DNA from: an uncultured Allomuricauda sp.
GTDB taxonomy: Bacteria; Bacteroidota; Bacteroidia; Flavobacteriales; Flavobacteriaceae
Direction of reading: 5' to 3'
Length of the DNA stretch: 64,000 nucleotides
Assembly: GCF_947501165.1 (NCBI RefSeq)
Contig: NZ_CANMUU010000001.1
Span: forward strand, 1,364,001-1,428,000
Shown: one piece after another, positions 8,657 to 16,417 of the stretch
Position numbering within the stretch: the stretch's first letter is position 1
Layout of the letters: each line of letters opens with the position of its first letter
Notes under the pieces: generated by a model
The model's database searches: none
Told to the model about the DNA's origin: nothing
What the model saw: the letters and a program-made list of their open reading frames with translations, nothing else
Program-made: the position numbers and the translations under genes

Positions 8657-9004
8657 ATGATACTAAACATTCTTGAAAGCAAATGTCCCAACTGTCACCA
8701 AGGACATATTTACAATAGAAAAGGTTGGCATTTCAAATTGGGTAAACCTGAGATGAACAAAAAATGTAATCATTGTGGTTATTCTTTTGAAAAAGAACCA
8801 GGTTTTTTCTTCGGAGCGATGTATGTGAGCTATGCCTTGGGTATTATCGAAGCCCTGTTGACCTACGCTATTGGGAGGTTATTCTACGATGCCATGTTTG
8901 ATTTAAGAATCGTCATTTGGATAGCACTGGTTCTAATTGCACTTTCTTCATTCAACATGCGGCTTTCAAGAACCATCTGGATTTACCTGTTCAAGAGAAT
9001 TTAA
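8657..9004 (+). CDS. DUF983 family membrane protein
   Basis: A 115-residue protein with an N-terminal zinc-ribbon-like part, CPNC near residue 10 and CNHCGY near residue 37, followed by the signature EPGFFFGAMYVSYALG and two hydrophobic segments. DUF983 proteins are small cysteine-containing inner-membrane proteins of unknown role. The frame is open upstream to a TTG that overlaps the previous stop, but the ATG at 8657 is preferred; it leaves 11 bases after the SDR stop. It is co-transcribed with the flavoprotein genes downstream, 11 bases before the next ATG. Confidence 0.82.
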   Translation: MILNILESKCPNCHQGHIYNRKGWHFKLGKPEMNKKCNHCGYSFEKEPGFFFGAMYVSYALGIIEALLTYAIGRLFYDAMFDLRIVIWIALVLIALSSFNMRLSRTIWIYLFKRI

Positions 9005-9015
9005 TAGGAAGGACA

Positions 9016-9594
9016 ATGAAAAATATATTAATAATCAATGGACACCCAGATAAAGAAAGTTTTAACTGGGCATTAGCCGAAAGCTATAGAAGAGCTGCTA
9101 AAATGGTTGAAGCTCAAGTTGAGACCATCAATTTGATAGAATTGGAGTTTGACCCCATTTTGAAATACGGGTACAGAATTCCTTACGAATTGGAACCTGA
9201 TTTGCAGGAGGCCATCCAAAAAATAAAAGAAGCAGACCATATCGTTTGGTTTTTCCCCATGTGGTGGTACGGTTTACCAGCACTATTGAAGGGATTTATT
9301 GATAGAACCTTCTTGCCCAACATTACGTTCAAATATCAAGAAGGAAAGCTATTTCCTGATAAACTTTTGAAAGGTAAGACTTCTAGAATGGTAATCACAT
9401 CAGATACGGTGAGTTGGTATCACAGTCTTTTCATGGGGAAACCTGTAATCAATCAAATGAAAAAAGGTGTCTTGGAGTTCTGCGGGATTCAACCCGTTAA
9501 GACGACGTACTTGGGTCCTGTGAAAAGTTCGACCATAGGACAGCGAAAAAAATGGATTCTTCTGGTCAACAAACTTGGAGAAGAATTAAAATAA
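9016..9594 (+). CDS. NAD(P)H dehydrogenase (quinone)-like flavodoxin-fold protein
   Basis: A 192-residue flavodoxin-fold oxidoreductase related to KefF/MdaB/NQO1. It opens with the FMN/FAD phosphate loop (ILIINGHPDKESFNWALA) and has the signature WFFPMWWYGLPALLKGFIDR, which places the flavin and the nicotinamide. Family members reduce quinones or nitro compounds by two electrons, or regulate potassium channels. The reading frame overlaps an open frame in DUF983, but the ATG at 9016 begins exactly at the fold. It sits inside the operon, 22 bases before the next flavoprotein gene. Confidence 0.88.
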   Translation: MKNILIINGHPDKESFNWALAESYRRAAKMVEAQVETINLIELEFDPILKYGYRIPYELEPDLQEAIQKIKEADHIVWFFPMWWYGLPALLKGFIDRTFLPNITFKYQEGKLFPDKLLKGKTSRMVITSDTVSWYHSLFMGKPVINQMKKGVLEFCGIQPVKTTYLGPVKSSTIGQRKKWILLVNKLGEELK

Positions 9595-9616
9595 CTAAAA
9601 ACATAAAATAAGAATC

Positions 9617-10576
9617 ATGAAAAAAATAGTAGCTTTTTCTGGAAGTAACAATCCAGATTCCATTAATGAAAAACTAGTAAAATCATTAATTAACAGGTAT
9701 TCTGAGTATGATATTCGATTCATAGACCTTAAAAAGTTTGATGCCCCGATATATTCTCAGGAGATTCAATCAAGTGGAATTCCTAAGCAGATTCAAGACC
9801 TATATCAGATATTTGAGGAGAGCGAAGGATTTATCATTGCATCACCTGAGCATAATGGATTACCTTCAGCGTTTCTTAAAAATATAATTGATTGGCTTTC
9901 CGTAATTACCCAACGTTTCTTTAATAACAAACCAGTTTTATTGTTGAGTACCTCGCCTGGTGCTACGGGTGCAAAAACACATTTAGGCATACTGGCCAAA
10001 TTGGTTCCTCTGTGGGGTGGAATTCTAAAGGGGACCTATTCGTTGAGCAGTTTTAATGAAAACTTCGACACTTCTACCAATAGCATCTTAAAAGAAGAAG
10101 AACGTAAATTGATCGATAACAGATTTAAGTCATTCATTGGTGAGGGTACGGAATTAAAAAGCAACAAAGTAGTTGTGCAGAACTACTTTAAGGCATTTCA
10201 AAGCGGTGATTTGGAGGGGGTGTTGAACCTATTTCACCCTAGCTGCTACATTGTCAGTGTAAAAGAAGAAGAACGTCCAACTGAACAACTTCACGGAATT
10301 TACCGAACACGTGAAGAAGCAAAGCAATTCTTGGAAAACATTGTAAACCTATTTGAGACGAAAGACTTTACCGTAGATACCTTATATGAAGCTGAAGGAA
10401 ATGTGGTGGTTTCTAAGGGTGCATTTTCGCATCTGGTAAAAAGCTCAGGAAAATTGTTCAATAGTAATTGGGTGCAATGGTGCTTGGTCGAGGACGGCAT
10501 GATTAAGGAGTATCGTTTTTATGAGGATTCCGCAGCGTTGTTAGAAGCTTCAAATATTGAACTTGTCGAGCAATGA
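9617..10576 (+). CDS. FMN reductase domain fused to SnoaL/NTF2-like domain
   Basis: A 319-residue two-domain protein. Residues 1 to about 170 are an NADPH-dependent FMN reductase (VAFSGSNNPDSINEKLV phosphate loop, then SPEHNGLPSAFLKNIIDWLS). Residues about 185-319 are a SnoaL/NTF2-like cone (VVQNYFKAFQSGDLEGVLNLF ... EEAKQFLENIVNLFETKDF ... VQWCLVEDGMIKEYRFYED). The junction is one continuous frame with no sign of a frameshift. The first domain can hand reduced flavin to a partner; the second typically forms a small-ligand pocket with isomerase, cyclase or binding roles. The fusion suggests a flavin-dependent reaction on a bound organic compound. The stop overlaps the next start by 4 bases (ATGA), showing translational coupling. 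Confidence 0.85.
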   Translation: MKKIVAFSGSNNPDSINEKLVKSLINRYSEYDIRFIDLKKFDAPIYSQEIQSSGIPKQIQDLYQIFEESEGFIIASPEHNGLPSAFLKNIIDWLSVITQRFFNNKPVLLLSTSPGATGAKTHLGILAKLVPLWGGILKGTYSLSSFNENFDTSTNSILKEEERKLIDNRFKSFIGEGTELKSNKVVVQNYFKAFQSGDLEGVLNLFHPSCYIVSVKEEERPTEQLHGIYRTREEAKQFLENIVNLFETKDFTVDTLYEAEGNVVVSKGAFSHLVKSSGKLFNSNWVQWCLVEDGMIKEYRFYEDSAALLEASNIELVEQ

Positions 10577-11283
10577 AATCAAAAGCAATAGCACACCAAT
10601 TTGAATTTTGGGAATATCTTGGTGAAGCTGGGAATTTCTTTCGTCGGGATGGTGGTTATTCCACTATTTCGGCGGAAGACTTTACTTGGCCCTGCAGAAT
10701 ATTTGATTTGTCGCGCCCTAATGTTAAACTGTTGAAGCAAACAATCCAATTAAAGGGAATGCCTCATTCAGTTGCTGTGGAAGATGGAGACGAAATGGGA
10801 AAAGTGCTGGAAAATAATGGTTTCCAAATGAGGTCGGTCGTAGATGGGATGACACTGTTATTGAAACCTTCCATGTCGTTTTCAACATCCAGAAGTATTA
10901 ACAGAGTCAGTAATCGTGAAGAAATTAAAGTATTTGCCAATATTGCTTCAGAAGCTTTCGGGTATACCATTTACCCTTCTTCTCTTTTTGGACTCCTTGG
11001 GGCAAATAGGGTACAACTTTTCATGGGCAGATACAAAGACGATTACGTAAGTTGTGGTATCTTATTTTTAGATTCCAATAAAGACTCTGGATTTCACATG
11101 ATTGGATTAAAAAAAGACTACAGGGGCTTAGGTCTAGGCAAAGCGATGACATCGCATTTATTGCATCATGCCATCAAAAATGAAAGTGAGCAAGTCCATT
11201 TGGTGGCTTCCAAGTTTGGGTCACCTATCTACAACAAGCTTGGTTTTCTTGGAAACGGCTTTTTAAAATCCTACCAGATTTAG
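10573..11283 (+). CDS. GNAT family N-acetyltransferase
   Basis: A 236-residue protein whose C-terminal half is a GNAT domain. The acetyl-CoA pyrophosphate loop is visible as KKDYRGLGLGKAMTSHLL (R/Q-x-x-G-x-G/A form), followed by QVHLVASKFGSPIYNKLGFLGNG, the usual strand and final helix. The N-terminal 110 residues are less typical and may bind the acceptor, which is unknown. It is the last gene of the run beginning at 6492, overlaps the preceding stop, and is followed by a strong terminator. Confidence 0.85.
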   Translation: MKSKAIAHQFEFWEYLGEAGNFFRRDGGYSTISAEDFTWPCRIFDLSRPNVKLLKQTIQLKGMPHSVAVEDGDEMGKVLENNGFQMRSVVDGMTLLLKPSMSFSTSRSINRVSNREEIKVFANIASEAFGYTIYPSSLFGLLGANRVQLFMGRYKDDYVSCGILFLDSNKDSGFHMIGLKKDYRGLGLGKAMTSHLLHHAIKNESEQVHLVASKFGSPIYNKLGFLGNGFLKSYQI

Positions 11284-11303
11284 TGAATTACATCTGCGGA
11301 AAC

Positions 11304-11332
11304 AAAAAAACCGGCAAGTTGCCGGTTTTTTT
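11304..11332 (+). terminator. Strong terminator ending the 6492-11283 gene run
   Basis: CCGGCAA at 11311-11317 pairs with TTGCCGG at 11319-11325, flanked by seven A and seven T residues, so it can act in both directions. Its T-run touches the left attachment repeat (11332-11345). Before the element entered, this hairpin would have stood directly at the 3' end of tRNA-Phe and have served both genes. Confidence 0.88.
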
Positions 11333-11345
11333 GTGGTACCTCCAG
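11332..11345. repeat. Left attachment repeat (attL core)
   Basis: TGTGGTACCTCCAG, identical to 21278-21291. It is a 12-base copy of the tRNA-Phe 3' end plus two flanking bases, located between the chromosomal terminator and the integrase gene. No tRNA gene remains here. Confidence 0.85.
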
Positions 11346-11465
11346 TTATTGTAAGTTTTAATTCTTAATAAATGGTTAACAACTAATATTCCTTTGTTAG
11401 CCCGCTCCTGACTGGTCTTTCCTATATTTAAACATTGTTAGAAGTTGTATTTAGTTTTATAAAAC

Positions 11466-11501
11466 TTGTCAACTTTATTGTCAACTCGACTGTCAACCAA
11501 T
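11466..11501 (+). repeat. Three 12-nt-period TGTCAAC repeats, probable integrase arm sites
   Basis: TTGTCAAC begins at 11466 and 11478 and CTGTCAAC at 11490, an exact 12-nt period. The array is about 120 bases inside the left att repeat and ends 10 bases before the integrase ATG, so bound protein could also repress integrase expression. A matching two-copy array lies near the right end (21215-21238). The role as arm-type recombinase or excisionase sites is inferred. Confidence 0.6.
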
Positions 11502-11511
11502 ACATTTTGAT

Positions 11512-12795
11512 ATGGCCACAATGTCCAGTACTTTCTTTTTGAAATATCCTCAAGGCAAGGGAGAAGATTCTAACAATGAATCCTTGATTCTGTTTTCATG
11601 TTATTTCAAGTACGAGGAAAAGAAGTTCGTCTATTCTACCGGAGAAAAGATAAAACCAGCTAATTGGGATTTTAAAACTCGTAATCCTATCACTCAGGGT
11701 AAAAAGAAGGCTTCTAACGCCACTTCTATTAAAACACAGCTAAACCGTTATTCTGACATGTTTGGACAAATACAGGCCCGTTGTAAGACGTTTGGCGAGG
11801 ACTTTACAAGCAAGATTCTTAGGGAAGAATTTGATAGGGAGTTTAAAAAGGCTCCGACCGGTAAAAATCTTTTTTTCAAAGCTTATGATGAGTTCATGGA
11901 GGCCAACATAAAGAAACAAAATTGGTCTTTGAATACAATCAAGAGATATCAGAACATCCGAAATATCTTGGAAGAATTTGAACAATCAACTAGGTACAAA
12001 CTTACTTTCAAGTCCATCAATAATAAATTCCTAATCGAATTTACGGACTATTGTATGCGAGGTCGCAATCATGCCACCAATACTTTTCGTAGAAACCTTG
12101 GACTTTTCAAAACCTTTATGATTTGGGCCTATGCAAATGGCTACACTTACCAGGACGATTTTAGAAAGTTCAAAAAGATGAAAGAGGCTTTTACTAAAAA
12201 AGTGGCATTAAAAGCAGAAGATCTCTCTTACCTGATGGGTTACGACTTGAAGAGCCCAAAATTGGAACGGGCCCGGGATGTATTTGTTTTCGCTTGCAGT
12301 ACTGGTATGAGATACGGCGAACTCAAACTTATTGGAAAGCATAATGTGGTAGATGGGAACATAGAATTGAAGGAAGAAAAGAGTGCCAACAAAAAGCCCA
12401 GGGAAATACCTCTTAACCCTCTTTCCAGGATGATTTTGAAGAAGTATGATTATCAATTACCCTTAATTGCCAACCAGAAGCAGAATGAATATCTGAAGGA
12501 TGTATTTAAGGCGATAGGGTACGACCAGGAAGTTGAACGAGTGATAACGCGGGGCAAGACTGTAGAAAGGGAGAAAGTGCCGTTATATGAGCTTATTTCG
12601 ACCCATACTGCAAGGCGCACTTTCATTACCATGATGAAGCGCAAAGGCAAAAGCGATAAGCTTATAGCGAAGATCACTGGACACAGTGATCTCAAAACTC
12701 TAAACCAGTACTACCAAGTGGATGATGAGGCCAAAAAAGAAGCGGTTGATGATGTATTTGGTGATATTCTTAATCCTCTAAAAGTAGCAAACTAA
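11512..12795 (+). CDS. int: Tyrosine recombinase/integrase of the tRNA-Phe element
   Basis: A 427-residue site-specific recombinase. Residues 1 to about 100 are the arm-binding region typical of Bacteroidota integrases, about 105-215 the SAM-like core-binding domain, and about 225-415 the catalytic domain. The active site is complete: R267 in STGMRYGEL, a Lys in KSANKKPREIPL, H365-x-x-R368 in HTARRTF, H391 in GHSD and nucleophile Y400 in NQYY. It would cut the tRNA-Phe 3' end and drive integration and, with an excisionase, excision. ATG at 11512 is used; ATG at 11521 is possible. The next gene starts one base after its stop. Confidence 0.95.
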   Translation: MATMSSTFFLKYPQGKGEDSNNESLILFSCYFKYEEKKFVYSTGEKIKPANWDFKTRNPITQGKKKASNATSIKTQLNRYSDMFGQIQARCKTFGEDFTSKILREEFDREFKKAPTGKNLFFKAYDEFMEANIKKQNWSLNTIKRYQNIRNILEEFEQSTRYKLTFKSINNKFLIEFTDYCMRGRNHATNTFRRNLGLFKTFMIWAYANGYTYQDDFRKFKKMKEAFTKKVALKAEDLSYLMGYDLKSPKLERARDVFVFACSTGMRYGELKLIGKHNVVDGNIELKEEKSANKKPREIPLNPLSRMILKKYDYQLPLIANQKQNEYLKDVFKAIGYDQEVERVITRGKTVEREKVPLYELISTHTARRTFITMMKRKGKSDKLIAKITGHSDLKTLNQYYQVDDEAKKEAVDDVFGDILNPLKVAN

Positions 12796-12796
12796 G

Positions 12797-13585
12797 ATGC
12801 TTGGTGTACCTGTAATTAAAGACTTTTCAGAAGATAAGCTGAAGTTTCCAATTATGATGCTCTTGGATTATCATAAGGATTGTCTTAACGTTGATAATTA
12901 CCCAGATTACTATGCACATGATCTTTACCGTGCAAATGAAAGTGATAATTTGTTTTTTGCTAAAAGGGAATTGGCACAAATAAAAAAGTTTGAGAAAGTA
13001 GTAAGAGAAATTTTAGAGCACTACAAAGTTGAGGTTAGTCGCATTCCGTTTAATTATGATCCCACGCTAAGAACATGGGAACATCCATTGATTGTTAATG
13101 AAAAAGCGTCTCAACTCGCCTGTCTTAGAAATGATTTGATTAAGATAAAGGCATTTCTTGAAAATAAGATTGCCCTTTTGGCAATTGCCTCAAAACAAAA
13201 TTCAATATCCGTAGAATCCTTTACGCCTGAACATGATTCTGATAAAAGGGAAATCAAATATGACTACACTATTTCTGATATCGCGTTATACTGCTACCTT
13301 TTAGAAATACCTGTTGAAAAAAACACTGATGCGACCAAAATTTTTGAAATAGAACATTTACTGGATGGTCGCAAGGGGAGTGGACTTTATAACCTTAAAA
13401 TGAAAATTCCCAATCGACACAACTTACTGAATAACCGGGGAGAAACCCAAAATAAGAACTTTGGTAAAAGACTAAATAAAGTAGCGAATCTTCTAGAAAA
13501 GGATGGATTTGCAAAAGAGGCTACTCAAGCCAGGGTATACCTTGACAAATTCAAAAGAAAGTTTGATTTAGACTTGAATTTTTAA
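12797..13585 (+). CDS. Unknown protein coupled to the integrase (262 aa)
   Basis: A 262-residue soluble, charged, mostly helical protein with no signal peptide or membrane span and no motif I recognise. It starts one base after the integrase stop and is probably translated from the same message, which hints at a role in element maintenance or recombination, but this is only inference. Its segment RIPFNYDPTLRTWEHPLIV and a Lys-rich C-terminus are the most distinctive parts. Confidence 0.7.
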   Translation: MLGVPVIKDFSEDKLKFPIMMLLDYHKDCLNVDNYPDYYAHDLYRANESDNLFFAKRELAQIKKFEKVVREILEHYKVEVSRIPFNYDPTLRTWEHPLIVNEKASQLACLRNDLIKIKAFLENKIALLAIASKQNSISVESFTPEHDSDKREIKYDYTISDIALYCYLLEIPVEKNTDATKIFEIEHLLDGRKGSGLYNLKMKIPNRHNLLNNRGETQNKNFGKRLNKVANLLEKDGFAKEATQARVYLDKFKRKFDLDLNF

Positions 13586-13606
13586 AAAGTAATCGGTTGC
13601 AACTAG

Positions 13607-13634
13607 TTGCGCTGTATACTTAAATATTCTTTTG
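13607..13634 (+). promoter_or_regulatory. Possible promoter of the HTH gene
   Basis: TTG at 13607-13609 and TTCTTTTG at 13627-13634 (close to TAnnTTTG) are 17 bases apart and lie 33 bases before the ATG of the HTH gene. The spacing is a little short for the Bacteroidota primary sigma factor, so this is tentative. Confidence 0.35.
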
Positions 13635-13667
13635 CCTTGTATTAACAACAAAACAAAATTCAAGGTC

Positions 13668-13949
13668 ATGGAATTCACGAACCCTTTCACCCCAATACTT
13701 CAGGAAATTCGAGAACTTAAAAAAGAAGTTGTTGAATTACGCAATAGAATTCCAGTAGAAAAATCTATCCGCAGATATTCAATTCAAGAGCTGGAAGAAA
13801 ATACACCTTTAAGTGGACAAACCATACGTGCTGCTATAAAGGACGGGAGAATCCATGCTGAACAATTTGGTAGAAAATATCTTATTACAGCGGAAGAGTT
13901 TGACCGTGTTTGTGTCGAAGCCAAATCAATCAAATACCAACGTCAATAA
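13668..13949 (+). CDS. Excisionase-like helix-turn-helix protein
   Basis: A 93-residue protein with a short coiled-coil start (ILQEIRELKKEVVELRNRI) and a MerR/excisionase-type winged helix (YSIQELEENTPLSGQTIRAAIKDGRI ... FGRKYLITAEEF). Such proteins in Bacteroidota mobile elements act as excisionases or regulators of the integrase. The frame is open from a TTG at 13632, but the ATG at 13668 starts a normal family length. A strong terminator follows, so it forms its own unit. The TGTCAAC arrays at the element ends are possible binding sites for it. Confidence 0.8.
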   Translation: MEFTNPFTPILQEIRELKKEVVELRNRIPVEKSIRRYSIQELEENTPLSGQTIRAAIKDGRIHAEQFGRKYLITAEEFDRVCVEAKSIKYQRQ

Positions 13950-13953
13950 AAGC

Positions 13954-13996
13954 AAAAAACCCTCCAACAGCCTGATTCGCCAAGAGGGTTTTTTTT
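13954..13996 (+). terminator. Terminator after the HTH gene
   Basis: AAAAAACCCTC at 13954-13964 pairs with GAGGGTTTTTT at 13984-13994 around a 19-base loop, with a T-run on the right. It ends the HTH gene and precedes the next start by 14 bases. Confidence 0.8.
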
Positions 13997-14009
13997 AACG
14001 GTTTCTGCA

Positions 14010-14741
14010 ATGATAAAGATAGCAAAAAGAGATGGATTATATCCTGTCAAAAGGAAAAAGGAAACTTATTTCAACATACCCATTCCACTTTTAAACGGGA
14101 TGATGGAGAACAAGCAAAAAACGATGGAACGAATCCTTCAATACTGCACATATAAATTCTCACTTGAGAAGGATTTCATTCCATGTGAGATACAGGCCTA
14201 TGAAGATGCTTTTGAGCAATTAGGAGGCTTCCAAAACGGGGTTGCTGATGATTTTATGCAAGGTATGGAGTTGGACAATTCGCTTGATGAAAGATTGCCA
14301 ATTGCTGGTTTGCACAAATCGGTTTTCTGGGCCTTTTACGACAATCAAGTCACAGACTTCCAGTTAGCTTGTTTGGTGGCTTATTTGGCGGTAAAAAGCA
14401 TTCTTGGGAAGCAACTTTACTGCAAGCTGAACAACCGCTTTCTGGTATCCCGAATGGCTGGACATGTTCAAACCGTTGAAGTGGATTTATTACCCAAGGA
14501 ACTTAGGAAGTATCTGGGAAGGTATCAATCTGAAAAGCTACGGAATGAACTGGAAGCCAATTGGGGTATAAATACCTACGGCTTTCGCACCAGGGGTTTC
14601 TATGTCAGTATTGATTTACCAATGAAGTCTTTGATAGCCCAGGTCGAGAAAAACAGAAAGTCCAGGGTTGAAAAACATAGATTGAAAACCAAGCAGCAAT
14701 TAAGGAAAGATGTCATTTCCGAACTGGAAAATTCGAGTTGA
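14010..14741 (+). CDS. Unknown protein of the element (243 aa)
   Basis: A 243-residue soluble protein without membrane span or recognised family. The central region (SVFWAFYDNQVTDFQLACLV) is helical and hydrophobic; the C-terminus is strongly basic (KNRKSRVEKHRLKTKQQL), which suggests nucleic-acid binding. A role in replication control is conceivable because tandem 13-bp repeats lie directly downstream (14786-14824), but I see no signature of a known Rep family. It starts just after a terminator, so it needs its own promoter. Confidence 0.65.
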   Translation: MIKIAKRDGLYPVKRKKETYFNIPIPLLNGMMENKQKTMERILQYCTYKFSLEKDFIPCEIQAYEDAFEQLGGFQNGVADDFMQGMELDNSLDERLPIAGLHKSVFWAFYDNQVTDFQLACLVAYLAVKSILGKQLYCKLNNRFLVSRMAGHVQTVEVDLLPKELRKYLGRYQSEKLRNELEANWGINTYGFRTRGFYVSIDLPMKSLIAQVEKNRKSRVEKHRLKTKQQLRKDVISELENSS

Positions 14742-14785
14742 GTGTTGATTTCGATTTGATTTCACTTTTTATTTCAATATGCAAC

Positions 14786-14824
14786 TTAAACTAGGTATTT
14801 AAACTAGGTAAGTAAACTATGTTA
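14786..14824. repeat. Iteron-like 13-bp tandem repeats
   Basis: TTAAACTAGGTAT (14786), TTAAACTAGGTAA (14799) and GTAAACTATGTTA (14812) follow one another without gaps; a degenerate fourth unit (TTAAATAAGATTA) occupies 14825-14837. They lie between the 243-aa gene and the gene at 14934. Such arrays are typical of replication-initiator or repressor binding sites; which of these applies is unknown. Confidence 0.55.
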
Positions 14825-14933
14825 TTAAATAAGATTATTAAAAACCATGAGTGAACATTTCTTAAACCACTAGAAAGAGAAAAAGAAAAAACCAACAAAA
14901 AGAAAAACAAACGGCATAAAAACGGTTAGAACC

Positions 14934-15320
14934 ATGAACAACAAGAATTTAATACAGCAAGGAAAAGACACCAGATTTCCCAACAACGACCCCCGGAAGG
15001 GAGGACGTAAACCCAGCCTTCGAAAAGACCTGGAAAGGCTACTTGATAATGATGGAAAGCTTACAATCGCTTCAAAAAACGTGGTGAGTATTGAGCCAGA
15101 CGGAAGTGTAGTGGTCAATCTACCCAAGCGTGAGACTTTAATGGCGAAACTACTGCAAATAGCCAATGGCAAAACCTCCAACAGCCTTAAGGCTATTGAA
15201 ATGATAATCACTCACCTTGAAGGTAAGCCAAAGCAGCCTGTGGAATTCATGCAGTATGAAAACAAACCAACAATCTTCATCGATGCCACCGGACATTTAG
15301 AGGAAGATGCTGATGTATGA
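14934..15320 (+). CDS. Small basic protein, DUF5681-like (weak)
   Basis: A 128-residue protein. Its N-terminal part (DTRFPNNDPRKGGRKPSLRKDLERLL) resembles the Gly/Arg/Lys/Pro-rich start of DUF5681-type proteins, and the later NSLKAIEMIITHLEGKPKQPVEF resembles the helix-plus-LEGKPxQPVE end common in such phage and element proteins, which sometimes sit where small terminase subunits do. This is resemblance from memory and is weak. It heads a three-gene unit with 15351 and 15662, preceded by a very A-rich leader and the 13-bp repeats. Confidence 0.6.
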   Translation: MNNKNLIQQGKDTRFPNNDPRKGGRKPSLRKDLERLLDNDGKLTIASKNVVSIEPDGSVVVNLPKRETLMAKLLQIANGKTSNSLKAIEMIITHLEGKPKQPVEFMQYENKPTIFIDATGHLEEDADV

Positions 15321-15350
15321 ACAGATTTGTAAACAATTAAATTCAAAACA

Positions 15351-15662
15351 ATGAGAAAAACTAAAGAGCACGCTACCCGTCAACTATGGAAGCCAAAGGC
15401 ATTACAGGAATTCTTTGACATACTTGGGAACTTGCTATCATTTCCAGATTTGGAGCCTGGCGAAAGCCCTCAAGTAGGTGATACGGTGCTATTGGATGGA
15501 CAATTTATAACTGGAACCTACTGGCTAGCTGAAGGTGACATATTGATTATTGAAGAAGGGGAAATAATTGATGTAGTAAAAGCTGAAGAAGAAGTTACTG
15601 CCAAATTAAAGCGCACAATCAAAAACCGTAGAAACATTAACATTAAAAACAAGAAATCGTGA
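15351..15662 (+). CDS. Unknown small protein (103 aa)
   Basis: A 103-residue protein with an aromatic start (RQLWKPKALQEFFDILGNLLSF), an acidic middle and a very basic tail (KLKRTIKNRRNINIKNKKS). No family is recognised. It follows the 128-aa gene by 30 bases, and its TGA overlaps the ATG of the next gene by one base, so the two are translationally coupled. Confidence 0.6.
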   Translation: MRKTKEHATRQLWKPKALQEFFDILGNLLSFPDLEPGESPQVGDTVLLDGQFITGTYWLAEGDILIIEEGEIIDVVKAEEEVTAKLKRTIKNRRNINIKNKKS

Positions 15663-16267
15663 TGGAAACTATCAAAATGGAAAAAGAACTTTTATACGTC
15701 AATAAGGACGGCATAGCTAAGACCATGCAACAATATCAAGCCTGGGCCGATGAGGCTGCAAACGCTTTAAACTTAGCCCAGGAGTTGCTCCCAGAGCCTC
15801 TAAGCGTTGAACAAAAGGAAATATTGCTTCAGCAAGGAAAAACGGCCTTAGAAAGGCTTATTTGCAGCGAGTACGGATATCCCAAGGCAACCGTTCAATT
15901 TGTGCTTCAGAGCCAAAGCTTAGATGCTAGTGCCGCTTTTGCTGCCTTAGACCAGGTACCACAACGAAATTCTGCAGTTGGCTTTACTATATCTGATAAC
16001 GGGGTTGAGGTAAGCTCTAAGACCATAGAAAGGGTTGAGGCCCGACATTCTTACTATGTGAAAAACCAAAAGCAGTCTAAAGCCCTGGAAATGGCAAGGG
16101 GGTTGTGCAAAACCTTGAACGTAGGTTTCGAGAATGGAGTTATCAACATGGATGACCGTACCCGATTGGTAAATGCCTTTTCAAAATACATAGAACTTAC
16201 ATCTGCGAGACGTGAAGACCAAGTATTCACCCCTGCGGTCAAAAAAATTGCTCTAATGAGAGGATAG
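15662..16267 (+). CDS. Unknown protein (201 aa)
   Basis: A 201-residue soluble protein, mostly helical, with no recognised domain. GTG at 15659 is also in frame, but ATG at 15662 overlaps the preceding stop in the usual TGATG arrangement and is preferred. The C-terminal part (RLVNAFSKYIELTSARREDQVF) is amphipathic. It ends the 14934-16267 unit and is followed by a terminator, so these three genes probably act together in element biology. Confidence 0.65.
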   Translation: METIKMEKELLYVNKDGIAKTMQQYQAWADEAANALNLAQELLPEPLSVEQKEILLQQGKTALERLICSEYGYPKATVQFVLQSQSLDASAAFAALDQVPQRNSAVGFTISDNGVEVSSKTIERVEARHSYYVKNQKQSKALEMARGLCKTLNVGFENGVINMDDRTRLVNAFSKYIELTSARREDQVFTPAVKKIALMRG

Positions 16268-16291
16268 TTTGATTTTTTTGTTTTTTGCCTG

Positions 16292-16327
16292 AACCGTCTC
16301 CTTTTTCAAACTTGGGAGGCGGTTTTT
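16292..16327 (+). terminator. Terminator after the 14934-16267 unit
   Basis: AACCGTCTCC at 16292-16301 pairs with GGAGGCGGTT at 16315-16324 (one G-T pair), followed by a T-run. Confidence 0.8.
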
Positions 16328-16417
16328 ATTGTTAGGTCCTTTGGAAACAAACAGCTAACTTACCTTGAAGAATTATGTAAGCCCGACTATACTTAAAAAC
16401 TGAGAAAATTTTTGGTT

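Noticed and set aside
11332..11345. Second tRNA-Phe gene or pseudogene at the left end of the element
   Set aside because: Only the last 12 bases of the tRNA are present; it is the displaced attachment repeat.
14786..14837. CRISPR-like array
   Set aside because: The 13-bp repeats are contiguous without spacers; they are iteron-like. No CRISPR array or cas gene was seen anywhere in the window.
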